Shown piece by piece: positions 1 through 10,961 of a stretch of DNA of 64,000 nucleotides (position 1 is its first letter; each line of letters begins with the position of its first letter). Made by a program: the position numbers and the translations under genes. Source of the DNA: Strongyloides papillosus (Eukaryota; Nematoda; Chromadorea; Rhabditida; Strongyloididae); NCBI GenBank assembly GCA_005656395.1, contig SRSI01000073.1:558001-622000 (forward strand), written 5' to 3'. Under the pieces are notes generated by a model. The model had not been told where the DNA came from and searched no databases. It worked only from the letters and a program-made list of their open reading frames with translations.

Positions 1-402
1 AGTAATCAAACCAGTTACTTCCAGTATGAACTGTACATTTTTCATACAAATAAAAACCATAACTTGGTTTTCTGGAACAATTACGATGATCAACTCGAAG
101 ATAAAGTTCACCTTTATAAAAAAAAATAATTTTTTTTAATATGTTTACGTACCCCCCGTATAATACCATCCTGAATGTACAGAAAGAGTTCGCGTTGAAC
201 CACATTCATCTTCTCTTGAATCGTAAACATGTCCTCGATAATAATCTGTTAACGTTAGTTTAACATCTTCATGACGACAAAAACAACCAGTAACTACTTC
301 AACATTAATATGGTATATATACTTCCAGTAATCTCCAAAACTTCTAGATATTAAAATAATTACAAATAGTGTTAATATAAAAAAAAATTTATTTTTAAAC
401 AT
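1..402 (-). CDS. Transthyretin-like secreted protein, subfamily A (copy 0, 3' end outside window)
   Basis: Exon 1 is 402-153 and exon 2 runs from 111 off the left edge. The full gene is visible at 13164-13588, where the product is 127 residues. A hydrophobic signal peptide (MFKNKFFFILTLFVIILISR) precedes a short beta-rich, cysteine-containing domain. The order V-x-G-x-x-C, then a GELYL-like strand, then D-H-x-N-C fits the nematode transthyretin-like (TTR-like) family of small extracellular proteins. The specific ligand or role is unknown. The stop codon is lost only because the window begins here. Confidence 0.72.
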
Positions 403-1141
403 TTTATTTTAACATTTTGGATATAAATTTTCTTTAAATACTAAAAATTAACATGCAAAACATTAAAAAATAAATATTTGATTTTTGATGAATTAAAAAC
501 ATTAAATATAATGACAAACAAATACACACAAAACCTAATGGTGTCGTGCAGTTTATGATAAACCATCATTAACGGTTTGATGAAAAACGACATGTTACAT
601 TTTAATGTAAACTGCATAATGACATTTATATTAAAAATTTTAATTTGTGGTTTAGTTAAAAATGAGGTAAATTTTTTTTGCATATAATGTACTATACATT
701 CTTTTACAAAATGTCTTTGATAAAACTACACGATGTTATTTTATATAATTTTGTAATAATTATCAATTTTAATAAAAAAGTCTATTTATAAACATAAATA
801 TTACGAATTTTCAAGTTAAACATTTCATTTGTTTTAGATAGTAATATTACTATAGAAATTTTTTAAACAATTCTACTATTAATTCATAAAAAAATTATTT
901 TTATTTATCAATCGGTGCATTAAAAAATATTTTTTATTTTGGAGATAACTTCGTTACATTTTGTGTTTTTAAATCACAACGGGTTGAAAAAAAAATTAAT
1001 TTATCCATAAGTGTCGCAGAATCATCTATAAGAATAAGTGATGTTATTTGCGTAATTGATTCATGTAAACAAAAGACCGGTAAATTGAATCAAAGAAGAG
1101 ATAAATGTTTCTATGAAACTAAGTAGGTTTCAAAAGACAAG
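403..1141. other. Upstream region of the subfamily A gene
   Basis: It holds the TATTTAA promoter box of the neighbouring minus-strand gene (about 434-440) and then AT-rich sequence with no coding signal. It is repeated at 13589-14326 and 26774-27511. Confidence 0.6.
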
Positions 1142-3273
1142 ATGGGTCAAAGAAAAAGAAGGGCAAGAAAAACCAGAAAAGAACATCGTTGTCGGTTGAT
1201 AACAAAAAATTTTGTAAATAAACTTCCTGAATACCTATAACCATATATAAAAAATTCACTACTGGATTCATCTATATTAACAATAAAAGCTCTTGGACTG
1301 GGTGATTCAAAAGAGTTATAACAGAATGGACTAGAAAAAATAGATGAATTCAATATTAATGAAGCTGAAAAGAATCTTCAACAACATGATGCACTGAATA
1401 ATAATAAGAATCCATCTTAATTCAATAAAAATTAAAATTTTTTATAATGATTAGAATAAACACTATTATAAACATATATTTTAAAGTTTTTATACAATTT
1501 ATCCGTAAATTTACATTTACAATTTGCTAAAATATCATGTCTAAATATTTGTTGAAGTTGTTTAAAAAGATTCACGAGAGTAGTATCAACTTTTATCATC
1601 AAAGTATCCAATTATGAAAATGCCTATTTGCAAAATATTTGTCAGAAAATAACTTTCCAAATCTCTTTTGTATAGTAAATGTTAATTCTTTTTAATAACA
1701 ATATTTTTTATCAATAGCTTAATCTAAATGTTCTTCCAAAAGCACCGAGAAATTCGGACAATGAAAATTGGGCGACTGGGAAAGTGGTAGAGGAAGCAAA
1801 AAGAAAGGAGATTAAACAAAGAATGTCTACAGAGGTACGTAAGAAACTATTCTATCATTAGCAAATGCAGCTCTTCTTAAACAACTTGAGAAAGAAAATT
1901 TGGCTCCAGAAAATATTGTAAAATGTATATATAAAGAAATATCAACCGATCTTGATGAAACTTTTAACAATAAAATAATATATTCTAAAAATAATCATAG
2001 TTTAACAAGAAAAAGTGAGCAAAAGAATAATAGAAAAGTAATAAAACATAATGGATAAACATTATATGAAACATTTTGTATCTTAAAATAAGATGCATAA
2101 CATTTCGCAGATATTTTAAATAGTTATTTTTAATATATTTTTTTAAAGACAAAATAAGAGTAGATTTGAAGGATTATTTTTTTAAGAACACTAGAATTGA
2201 GTTTGCAAAATTTTATTTTATCTACAATCTCTGAAATGCCAGTCAAAAAATTATCATCTTGAGGAACAAGAAATAAAATAATAAATGAGATGGATTGCGA
2301 TAATGATAAAAAAAGAAGATGTACTGTCTCTATAAACATCAACAACTTTTTGAGACGTTAATCTCTTCCGTGAAGGATTAAAAACTTTAGAAACAAAAAT
2401 AGTTGTGAATTATTTTTCAAAAAATCTCACGAATTACTAATACCAGACTTGATATCTAGTTATAAGTATGGGATTTTTAAGACTCTACAAGAATCAAGTC
2501 ATCATGGAACATCTCTTTTACTTGGTCTTTTAAATCTTTATGCTGATAAGTATAAAATAACAGTATCAAGACCCAGTTAATTTGTAGCAAATGTTATACT
2601 TAACTTAAAGAATTCAAGTCAATTTAATGAATATGAAATTTGTTTCCTTACTTCAGCACAGGGAGCAGTAATTGAAATATTTAAATCTAAAGAAAATACT
2701 AACGGTACCTTGATAGAACATTTAGGTGAAGCTATTGAAAAGATAAAAAATATTGTTATTAATAAGACTTAATATTTATTTTATGTTGTGAGGACCCTGC
2801 TCCCTGTTTATTACTAATAAAAAATTTTAAATTATTATATGATTTATTTTTTTTAAAACATACTAATAAAAAGCTAATAAAATATTAACGTGAAAAATCA
2901 CTTGGAATTTCTAACACATTGTGTTTTTTTAAATGAAAGTATTAATTTAGTTTTAAAATGTATACCGGTTGTTGTTGATTTTCAAAATAATGTTCATTCT
3001 TTAATATTTATATATTTTACTAACTTTTCAGACTAAAATTATGATGTCACCGGAACAGGAAGCTATTATTTCCAAATCGGACCAAAGACAGGCTGAACTA
3101 ATAAATGAAATTAAAAAAAGATATTTTTAAAATTAAAAGCTAATCACAGAACTGGTGTTGTAGAAGTATCACATGAAAGTAGCCGTTATAGGATTCTTAG
3201 AGATAACTTTTTAAGAGCTACAACGAATCTTGACGGGATGGCTGACAGGATGAATGAAGCTGAAAAAAAGTAA
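1142..3273 (+). pseudogene. Decayed multi-part plus-strand gene of unknown family (copy 0)
   Basis: Several plus-strand stretches still read as protein but are broken by stops and shifts. A very basic N-terminus starts at 1142 (MGQRKRRARKTRKEHRCRLI). A Lys/Glu-rich helical segment spans about 1720-2058. A longer segment at about 2430-2770 (LLLGLLNLYADKYKITVSR) is followed by a stop and then a readable 60-residue end. A small helical piece lies at about 3040-3273. Intron-like joints occur, for example a GTACGTAAG donor and CATTAG acceptor near 1834-1861. Nothing matches a family I recognise. It could be a dead host gene or the remains of a large mobile element. Confidence 0.4.
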
Positions 3274-3371
3274 AAAATAAGAAAGATAATACTGGATGAA
3301 TTTATTTATTTTAACCGGTTGTTAAATTATTTTAAAAGTTTTTTACTGGTTGTTTTATATTATTTTTTATG

Positions 3372-3639
3372 TGTGAACATGGGAAGCTGTGTCGGATAAA
3401 ATGTATGTACATTCATATCAATAAGAACACGCCCATTCCCTCAAGGACTATATAAGGAACGGATGAAGACTATTATATATCATAGTCAAATAATACCTTT
3501 TTCATAATATATATATATATTCACTTTATTGTTATATTCTAATTCCCCTTTGCTTGAATAAACTCTTAAACAAAGTCTCGTGTTATATTGTAAAAGCCCG
3601 GGAGCCTCTACGGCTCCCGAAGAATCCACCAGGATTACA
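3372..3639 (+). mobile_element. Solo LTR, 268 bp, TATG target duplication (copy 0)
   Basis: The element begins TGTGAACATGGG and ends GGATTACA (TG...CA ends) and is flanked by TATG at 3368-3371 and 3640-3643. The last tandem copy has a single TATG at the same site and no insert, so the borders are read directly. Inside are a TATA box (TATATAA, 3449-3455), AATAAA signals and a GC-rich perfect hairpin with an 8-bp stem and TCTAC loop (3599-3619). These suit the U3-R-U5 layout of an LTR read on the plus strand. No matching full-length element is in the window. The orientation is inferred from the TATA box and poly(A) order. Confidence 0.85.
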
Positions 3640-4024
3640 TATGTAATTTTATGTTGTAATAAATAAAATTTCATTTATTATATTTTATAAACGATTTTAT
3701 TATTAATATTATTTATAAAGTTTTAATTTATAGTTGAGTAAAAAATAATACGTTTTTTTATAAACCAACATAAAGCATTCTTTTATAAAAATACATCAAA
3801 AAATTTTATATGAAACCGACACATGAATTTTATATAAAACCGACATTTTGAAAAAAGGTATAAACTGCATATTATCAATTCATGCAAAAATGCTTATGTT
3901 AGTTTCATACACTTTTTTTATATTAAACTGCTCTTTTGTATTTTTATTTATTTTGAGAGAAGGTCTAATAAACTGCTCTTGCAGTCTATATTGTTTTGCA
4001 TATGGGTCGGTCTAACAGACCGTT
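3640..4024. other. Unit tail: short palindromes, no gene seen
   Basis: This AT-rich stretch contains a repeated TATATRAAACCGACA motif (about 3803-3850), a CTGCTCTTGCAG near-palindrome (about 3972-3983) and a CGGTCTAACAGACCG stem (about 4008-4022), just before the unit joint at 4040. I see no coding potential. The same stretch is at 16826-17210 and 29743-30124. The clustered palindromes next to the breakpoint may have helped the rearrangement, but that is inference. Confidence 0.6.
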
Positions 4025-4228
4025 TTAGTTTTTGTGTGTAGGATTTTTTTCTTTTTGAATATCTGGCTTTTCCGATATGAAAATGGTTAAAATACCTGAT
4101 TTAGGATACTTGCAATGGGGAATTCCTGTAACTCCTGTTACAAATCTTCGATAATATAAACAATGAATATCAACAATTTCAAAAATAAAAATTGTTATAA
4201 CTAATATTAATGTTTTTAAAGTAACCAT
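4025..4228 (-). pseudogene. Transthyretin-like gene, subfamily B, cut by the duplication joint (copy 1 start)
   Basis: An N-terminal signal peptide (MVTLKTLILVITIFIFEIVD) and a segment V-T-G-V-T-G-x-x-x-C-K-Y-P align with the intact gene at 5377-5875 (M-V-T-F-K..., G-I-T-G-T-V-A-C-K-Y-P). Homology stops at 4041, where the unit joint lies, and the last five codons come from the neighbouring unit's tail. The rest of exon 1, the intron and exon 2 are missing. Its promoter region, with a TATTTAA box, is retained, so it could still be transcribed into a 67-residue truncated product. Confidence 0.75.
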
Positions 4229-5376
4229 TTAAAAATGTCTTGCATGAATATTTTGGAAATTAAACTACACTTAAATATTGAAAATTATCGGGCAAATTAT
4301 GAATAGATAAATATTTATACTTTTATATGAAAAGAATCATAGAACAATAAATATAATTTTGAATTTGTTCTAAAATTTTTCTTCTGATTACCTAATTTTA
4401 ACACCATAGAAATCAGTTTTTTGTTTAAATACTTCATAAGAGCACGTGATATTTTTTTAACATTGAATTTTTTTGGGAATCAAAAAATATTTGCTTGTTA
4501 TATAATTTAATGTATCATAATTATAAAGTTTTAGATATATAATAAATAATCATAAATTATATGTAATGTTCTAATTGTACAATTGGACTTTTTTCACATT
4601 GCACAATTTTTATTCTTTTCTAAATATTTTAACAATTTAATTAGGATATTTCTATGCTATATATTAGTTCTATCGCATTAATAATATTAAAAAGTAAAAG
4701 TTCTTAAATGAAAATAGAGATAACATAACTGACATTGAGAGAGGAAATAAGTAATATTAAAAATAATAAACAATAAATAATTCCTATAAGTTCTTTATCT
4801 AATGTGTTAATTGTTTTCTTTTGTAGACTAATACACCAATAAAATTTTACTATGTGTATAATTCATTTTTTACTTAGGAATTTAATGCTGATCTATAATT
4901 TGTTTAATAGTTGTTATTTATAGTTAATATTACATTACACAATTTCTATTCTTTTATGAACATTTCGACTATTTAACATAAGTATTTCTACATTATATAT
5001 TAGTCCTATGTTATTGATCATGTTATTAAATAAATGTCTTATGTTAATTTTTTTCAATTAACTAAATTTATTGCTTAAATACCATTTCTTTAGGTAAGTC
5101 TTAATTAAATAGTTTTTCATATTTTTATTTTTTCAGTTACAATAAAAGAAATAATTTTAATTATTGAAATTAAAATGTTTCAATTTCGTAAAATCATTTT
5201 GTACTCATATTTGTAAAAAAAGTAGATTAAGAATATAATAGTTCAAGATAATGAAAGAATAAAAACATTATTAAGTGTAATGTTACCAAATCAAAATCTG
5301 GGAAAACTGTAAAGTGCAAAAAAAGATACTTTTTATTTTCAATATTTAATCAATTTTCTTGTTTAGAAATTTATAT
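4229..5376. other. AT-rich intergenic, upstream of the cut gene
   Basis: Nothing coding is seen. It holds the upstream region of the truncated gene, then two related AT-rich segments about 370 bp apart that share ATTGCACAATTTTTATTCTTTT / ATTACACAATTTCTATTCTTTT and TATATATTAGT(T/C)CTAT (about 4599 and 4935). This is a weak internal direct duplication. The same region is at 17415-18562. Confidence 0.55.
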
Positions 5377-5875
5377 TCAGAATTTTGTCATTCTAAGACA
5401 AGTTCCTTGAAACGATGATTTACCAGTGACATCAAAAGTTCCAAGATTAAAAAATTGTGTCAATGTTCCACTTTGAAAAATCATATGAGAAGGAATCGGC
5501 TTAATGATCATTTGCATACAATGAGACGGTAGTTTTGAGCATTGATAAAAAAATTTAATATATAAATTTTCTAAAAAATATACAATTTTATAAATGTTTT
5601 TACTTACTGGGTATTCTCCAACTAAAAAATATTTTATGAATGTAAAATTTTTCCCAATATGTTCCACTAAATTTAGCAATTGGTCTATATTCTTTCGTAG
5701 TATTTGGTTTCTCGGATACGTAAGCTGTAAAACCACTGCCTAGTCTAGGATACTTACATGCGACGGTTCCTGTAATACCAACTTCGTACATAGGCCGTCT
5801 CAAGGAAAAACGAGTTTTAGCAATTTTAGAAATACAAATTGCTATAAATGCTATAAGTATTTTAAAAGTTACCAT
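5377..5875 (-). CDS. Transthyretin-like secreted protein, subfamily B (two exons, copy 1)
   Basis: Exon 1 is 5875-5608 (268 nt), the intron 5607-5571 (37 bp, donor GTAAGT, acceptor TTTTTTAG) and exon 2 5570-5377 (194 nt). The phase-1 split gives 153 residues. The signal peptide starts MVTFKILIAFIAICISKIAK. The mature part has G-I-T-G-T-V-A-C-K-Y near residue 35, a NLYIKF-x-Y-Q-C strand and cysteine just after the splice joint, then I-I-K-P-I-P. This is the TTR-like order of G-x-V-x-C, late cysteine and I-P motif. An upstream in-frame Met at 6013 is rejected because the signal peptide begins at 5875. The role is unknown beyond being secreted. Confidence 0.75.
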
Positions 5876-7211
5876 TTCAAAAACTTTTCTTTTATTGAAT
5901 TTTTGGAAATAAAATTTCTTTAAATATTGGAAAATACCGAACTGAACCATAGTAAATAAATATTTAACTAATACAGGGTGAATAAAAATACGTGCTGCAG
6001 TTACATGGAACATTTAATAACCTTTTTTATACGTGATTATTTTTAGAATATTATACACGTTTGATGTCTAATCATTTAAGTAAACATATTTAGAGATCAT
6101 TTTTTATCTTAGGTTAAAGTAAATTTTAAGAGATTTGTGTAAGCGCAATTTTTCTAATATTTTTTAAATAAGAAGAATAAACACTACTTTTTTGTGAACA
6201 ATACTTTCTGTAACATTAAAGTAATTTAATTGACAAACTTTTTTTTCTATAAAGTAAAAGAAGAACTTTTATTAGAATTTTATTTTAGGTAAAATCATAG
6301 AATCTTCTATGGTGACCATTTTTTTAAGTTTTATTAACATTAATATGCTTATAAATTTAAAAATAAATATAATCTTACTATGCATAGCAATAAGCATTAA
6401 AAGTTATAAAATATTATAATTAACAGTATTAATTAAATATTTACTTCTCACCTTTAATTAAATATTTAAAAATTATAGAAATTTTTATTTAATTTTTTTA
6501 CTATGAACAAAAACGTGTATTGTTTTACAACTTTACCTATTATTGATTTATGATAATCAATCTTTATATACTTTATAGGAAACAATTTGCGTTAACAAAT
6601 GGTTAAAGTGTAAAAATATTATTGAAAATTCAAAAAGTTACGAAAGTTTTTGTGCAAATTAATTTTTATTTTTTTAATGTTTAATACAGTAGTGCAAAAA
6701 GAAATTTCAATCATATACATCTCTATAAATTTCTTTAAAATTAAGATTTAAAAACAATTTTGAAATCAGTCGTAAAAAACAAGTAGGGCTTAGCAATCTC
6801 ATGTAACATCTTAAAAATATATCACTATAAAGAAAAGTATTAAATGTTTTATGCAACTTTTGTTTATATTTCGACTTATTCTGTATAAAAAATCATCAAG
6901 AAATTATTGTTTTAAATTTAAAGTATTTTGTATAAATATATTAATCTTCCACGAAGTAAGCTAAATTGTTGAGAAATTTGTTTAATGAACATCTATAATT
7001 TTTATTGAAAACTATCATTGATTGGTTAAAACAAATATTATCAAGTTTTGTATACAAAAATTGCATTGTAGAATAGTTAAATATTGTTTATATAGTTTAT
7101 TTTTTAAAATATTAATTTTTAAAAAATTACATTTACAAGTACTTTATTGGTAATTTTCAATAAATTATTTGGGAAACACTTTCTTCAATTGATATATTAT
7201 ATTTAATATTA
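5876..7211. other. AT-rich intergenic before mariner
   Basis: No gene is seen on either strand. The first 140 bp are the upstream region of the subfamily B gene. The rest is low-complexity AT sequence. The same stretch is at 19062-20397. Confidence 0.6.
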
Positions 7212-8491
7212 GGTTGTCCCATCCAAAATGACTATTTTTTGATACGCGTTGTTTGACACGCGTTTTCTCAAATGATTGGCTATGTTTTGGTATAAAAATC
7301 AAACTGTTAGATTCTCCTAAATCTCTTCTACACGTTGATATATATATCATTGCCATGAGCTCTGTTTATTATCATCTTACCTTAAAAACAAACAATGCTG
7401 TCAAAACGTGATATTCGCGCTATTATGCTGTACGAGTTCAAACGCGGTACTAATGCTGCAAAAACAACTCGAAAAATAAAGGAAACTTTCGGAGAAAATC
7501 TTGTCTTTGCTTCTGCGGTTCAAAAATGGTTTAAAAACTTCAGAGAAGGCAGTAAGGATCTTGAAAATGAAGAGTCTGAGAGGCCTAAATTAGTTCTTCA
7601 TAACGACGTGCTACGAGAAGTTGTTGAAGCAAATCCACGTATAACGGTTAGGGAACTTGCTAGAGAACTAAATGTATCCAAATCAACAGTTTCCCGTCAC
7701 TTAAAGGAGATAGAAAAGGCAAAAAAGCTTGACCGATGGATACCTCATGAATAAAACGACTATCAAAAATTACGTCGTTATGAAATTTGTTATTTCCTCA
7801 TTTTGAGGGACAGAAACGACCCATTTCTTGGTCATCTTATCACTTGCAATGAAAAATAGATTCTCTACGACAATCGCAAAAGATCTGGACAATGGTTAGA
7901 CAAAAATGAAGACCCAAAACAGTTTCCGAAACCCAAACTATCCCCAAAGAAGATTATGGTGACTGTTTGGTGGTCTGCTATAGGAATTATCCACTACGAC
8001 TTTATGAAACCTGGTGAAACTATTACTTCGGAATCCTACTGTCAACAAATTAAAAAAATGCACCAGAAATTGTCCCAGAAAGTGCCCGCTTTAGTCAACA
8101 GAAAAGGACCGATTCTTCTCCACGATAACGCAAAGCCGCACGTTTCAAAAAGAACCGTTCAGAAACTGAGGGAATTGGGTATGAAACTCTACCTCATCTG
8201 GCATACTCACCTGACCTTTCTCCAACAGATTACCACTTTTTAAAAACATCTGAACAATTTCTTAACGGAGAAAATCTTCAGGAACGATAAGGAAGCAAAA
8301 ACTGCCTTTGAAGTTTCATCGAATCTAGAAGCCTGGATTTTTATGTTGATGGAATCAATAAGCTCGTATCTCGTTGGCAACGATGTATAGATTGTAGTGG
8401 TTGTTATTTTGAATAACAATATTTATTTTTAAAAAAGTTATGTGTATTTAAAAATTAGAGTAAAAAAATAGTCATTTTGGATGGGACAACC
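7212..8491 (+). mobile_element. mariner-family DNA transposon, 1280 bp, dead (copy 1)
   Basis: Both ends carry a perfect inverted repeat of 29 bp starting GGTTGTCCCATCCAAAATGA, flanked by the TA duplication typical of Tc1/mariner (7210-7211 and 8492-8493). The element is of normal mariner length and contains one transposase gene that is broken (see 7395-8416). Intact ends mean it could still be moved by a related active transposase. The flanking AATATTA / TAATATT also match, extending the symmetry beyond the TA. Confidence 0.95.
7395..8416 (+). pseudogene. mariner transposase, inactivated (copy 1)
   Basis: The N-terminal paired-type helix-turn-helix region (MLSKRDIRAIMLYEFKRGTN, then a second domain with TVRELARELNVSKSTVSRHL) is intact to residue 119. 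The mariner linker (W-I-P-H-E) is followed at once by a stop at 7752-7754. Further on, the first catalytic aspartate is changed to Asn (T-C-N-E-K, codon 7848-7850) and the next Trp position is TAG (7857-7859). The second Asp is present (LLHDNAKPHV, about 8108-8137). A shift near 8200 removes the region of the third Asp. The end (C-Y-F-E, stop 8416) is recognisable. The protein cannot be active. Confidence 0.93.
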
Positions 8492-9171
8492 TAATATTTA
8501 AATGTTTAGGTAAGAATATGCTTTATTAATATTTAGTTGAATTTACTTTATTAGTAGCTAATGAATTAAAATATTAAATAGGTAATAGATTTAATAAAAA
8601 TATTCTACATTTTTAGATATTTTGTTTTCATTTGATTAAAAATATTATGCTAGTTATAAATATTTCTTTCATATTTTTTCTTTGTCAAAAAGCGATTTAC
8701 AAAAAACATTTTAAAAATATTACCACTTCATTTTGTTATTGAACTAACTCCTTTTAATAAAATTCATTAAATAGATTTTATTAATTATATCAAATAATTT
8801 TTTTATTCTTCTTAATTAAAATATTGTAGGCATTTCAGTAATCAATTAAAATGCATTTGTAAGAAGAATTTAATTTGTATATTGATTAGAATTATATTTT
8901 ATTTGTCATTTAAAGTAACTGAAAGCATCATACAATTTATTTATAGAGTTGTAAAAACAAACCTTTAATCAAAGTTTAAATATTGGTGTTTTTAACTATC
9001 TTTGTCATTAATTATGCAATGATAATTAGAATAAAAAATAAATAAACTATCCACTATATCTACAATCCTAAATATTAATTATTATATATATAGAAGGAAT
9101 AACCTCGAAAAAATAATTTACAATTTCGAATAAAATTTTAATAAAAATATTAACATATCATAATAGTAAAT
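8492..9171. other. AT-rich intergenic between mariner and TTAA element
   Basis: No coding sequence, repeat pair or RNA gene is seen. The same stretch is at 21677-22356. Confidence 0.6.
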
Positions 9172-9175
9172 TTAA

Positions 9176-9528
9176 CCCTTTCCCGACCGGATGACGCATA
9201 TATGCGTCATAAACAAAAATGTTACTGCGTAGTGGTAATTTATACTACAGATGAGAAACTTTGGAATAGTGTTTTCTACCCCTTATAAAGTATTTGTATG
9301 GAAAAAAAGAAAAAATAAATTAACAAATAACAGTCAAATATCATATATAAGAGTAAATTTAATAAAATTTTAGTAAAAAAATATATTTTAAACATATTTA
9401 TTTAATTTTTACTGAAAAAATATATTACCAACCATAGTTAACCATTTATTCTACGTGAAAGTACTATTTCTATTTTACACACAGAGGAGTGCTTAATACA
9501 AAGAGAAAAATCTCTGGTCGTGAAAGGG
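9176..9528. mobile_element. piggyBac-type miniature element, 353 bp, TTAA target (copy 1)
   Basis: TTAA flanks at 9172-9175 and 9529-9532 bracket ends CCCTTTCCCGACC and GGTCGTGAAAGGG, which form an imperfect inverted repeat. A perfect 20-bp palindrome (ATGACGCATATATGCGTCAT, 9191-9210) sits just inside the left end. TTAA targets and ends starting CCC are the signature of piggyBac-like elements. There is no ORF, so this is a non-autonomous derivative. Subfamily assignment is inference. Confidence 0.8.
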
Positions 9529-9532
9529 TTAA

Positions 9533-10961
9533 ATTATGGCATCTTTTTTGACGTAAATAGAAACTACTATTGAAATAAGAAAAGCAAAAAGAATTTTGAA
9601 ACTCTAAGAAGAGAAAAGTTGACTCAAGGGTAATTCACGCAATAAACAATTACAATCAAAACGAATTGAAATACGAAGCTTTAGTATTAGGATTTTAATC
9701 TCTACTGATATCAAAAACATTATCTAACAATTTTAATGTTTTTCAAAATGAAATTGTATAAGCTTTTTTAACAAAGTGCTATCTCGGATGATAATATAAA
9801 GTGAAAATATAAAATAAACCTTTTATTAATATAACGTTATTACAATCTATTCTTTCTTTTATTATGACATTTTGAATAAATACATCTTGGTATTTATAGT
9901 TTCTTTTGATTAACGCCTTCTGAGGGCGTTACAATTGTTGTAAGTCAAGTAAAAAATAAAAAATCAGGAAGTCTTTTTAGTTTTGTAAGAAATATGTTTA
10001 GAAATAAAATTGTTATTGAGAAATATGAAACAATGTTTTTTACTAATGTAAAGCACTATTTTCAAAAGTTAACAAAAATGAATTTTACAAATGACATATT
10101 AACTAATGAAACACATTACAATAATATAGTTTATATTCTTGAAAGTAAAACAAATGAAATAGTTGTTTCCAACTTTCAAAAAGCATGTGAATCAAGAAAC
10201 ATAAGAATTAAACAATTTTATAGTGTGAACACACATGAAAGTATAGATGAAAAATTAAGAAATTATCTGGAAAGAACAGACATCAGCATAGTTGAACTAG
10301 AACTACATAAGAAGTACAGAATTAACGTATGCAAAACAGTAGAACCAGGGAAAATATATCACAACTACAAAATAGAAAATGTTTGTTACAAAATGCTTCC
10401 TGTTGTAGATAAAGATAATTCTTTAATGTTTGCAGATTCTGAAAATTATTTACATCACTTTTCACCAACTAAAGAATGCCGCAGTTTCTCACATCTTGGA
10501 GATGTTTTGGAAATTTTTAAAGAAGGAGAATCAAATTTGTATGAAAAAAGTACAAATCTATTTAATAGGAAGTTAAATGAAAGTTTCAAAAGTATGGCTC
10601 TTGGATGGTTAAGTCATTACTTTATCAAATAAAATAAATATATAATAATTGCATTAGGAGTAATAATTCTCATAATCATAACCTCAATCTATATTTTTTT
10701 GGATGAATGGGGGGTAATTTTTGTAGCTAAAATACTTTTCAATTTTTTTTTTAAAATAAGTGGACTGATAATCAAAGCAGCTTATAAAATATTATTAACA
10801 ATTATAAAAAGTGCTTTTTCATGCATATCCATTTATTTTTCACAGAAAAAAAAACACGCGATGAAGTGATTGAACTAAGAAATAGAGAAATTGAAAATCA
10901 TATTAACACAATTCAAAACAATTCAGAAAATAATTTTGTTATTGACATGACACACTCTTAA
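9533..10961 (+). pseudogene. Broken gene for a membrane-anchored protein, interrupted by a solo LTR (copy 1)
   Basis: An open stretch of 212 codons from Met (9994-10632) extends upstream without a stop to the edge of a solo LTR at 9933. The same frame can be followed on the other side of the LTR (before 9758), where one stop is met near 9694. After the stop at 10632, a one-base shift opens a segment with two or three long hydrophobic runs (LGVIILIIITSIYIFLDEWG, then KILFNFFFKISGLIIKAAYK), about 10633-10869. A second shift in an A run leads to a charged tail ending at 10961. The ectodomain-membrane-tail layout resembles a retroelement or viral envelope or other type I membrane protein. I recognise no family, so that role is inference. 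Confidence 0.5.
9758..9933 (-). mobile_element. Solo LTR of the Gypsy family, 176 bp (copy 1)
   Basis: It has the same length (176 bp), ends (ATAAGCTTTTTTAAC...GGGCGTTACA) and landmarks as the LTRs of the Gypsy element at 38620-45827, though clearly diverged from them. A 5-bp target duplication ATTGT flanks it (9753-9757, 9934-9938). It lies antisense inside the broken membrane-protein gene. No internal element sequence remains, which is the usual outcome of recombination between the two LTRs. Confidence 0.92.

Larger units (their letters stand above)
1..4040. repeat. Tail of a 13.19-kb tandem unit (copy 0, left end outside window)
   Basis: These 4040 bases recur with an offset of 13186 at 13187-17226. 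The first 3.37 kb also recurs at 26372-29742 in the last copy. Contents are the 3' part of a transthyretin-like gene, a decayed plus-strand gene and a 268-bp solo LTR. The right end is taken at 4040 because the last copy stops matching at the equivalent base (30140, after TGTGTA) while the two earlier copies run on into a truncated gene. I saw no difference from copy 1 by eye. Confidence 0.95.

Noticed and set aside
441..683. Minus-strand 80-codon ORF and the similar 62-71-codon minus ORFs at 1147, 2130 and 3486 (and copies)
   Set aside because: They have no start context, domain or paralogue. Those at 1147 and 2130 lie antisense to the decayed plus-strand gene, and that at 3486 lies across the solo LTR.
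3599..3619. GC-rich hairpin considered as a bacterial-type terminator
   Set aside because: The window is clearly eukaryotic (introns, LTRs), and the hairpin lies inside an LTR defined by an empty site.
5377..6013. Longer start at 6013 for the subfamily B gene
   Set aside because: The upstream 46 codons would put charged residues ahead of a clear signal peptide. The Met at 5875 begins the signal peptide and matches the paralogue's start, with the promoter box upstream of it.
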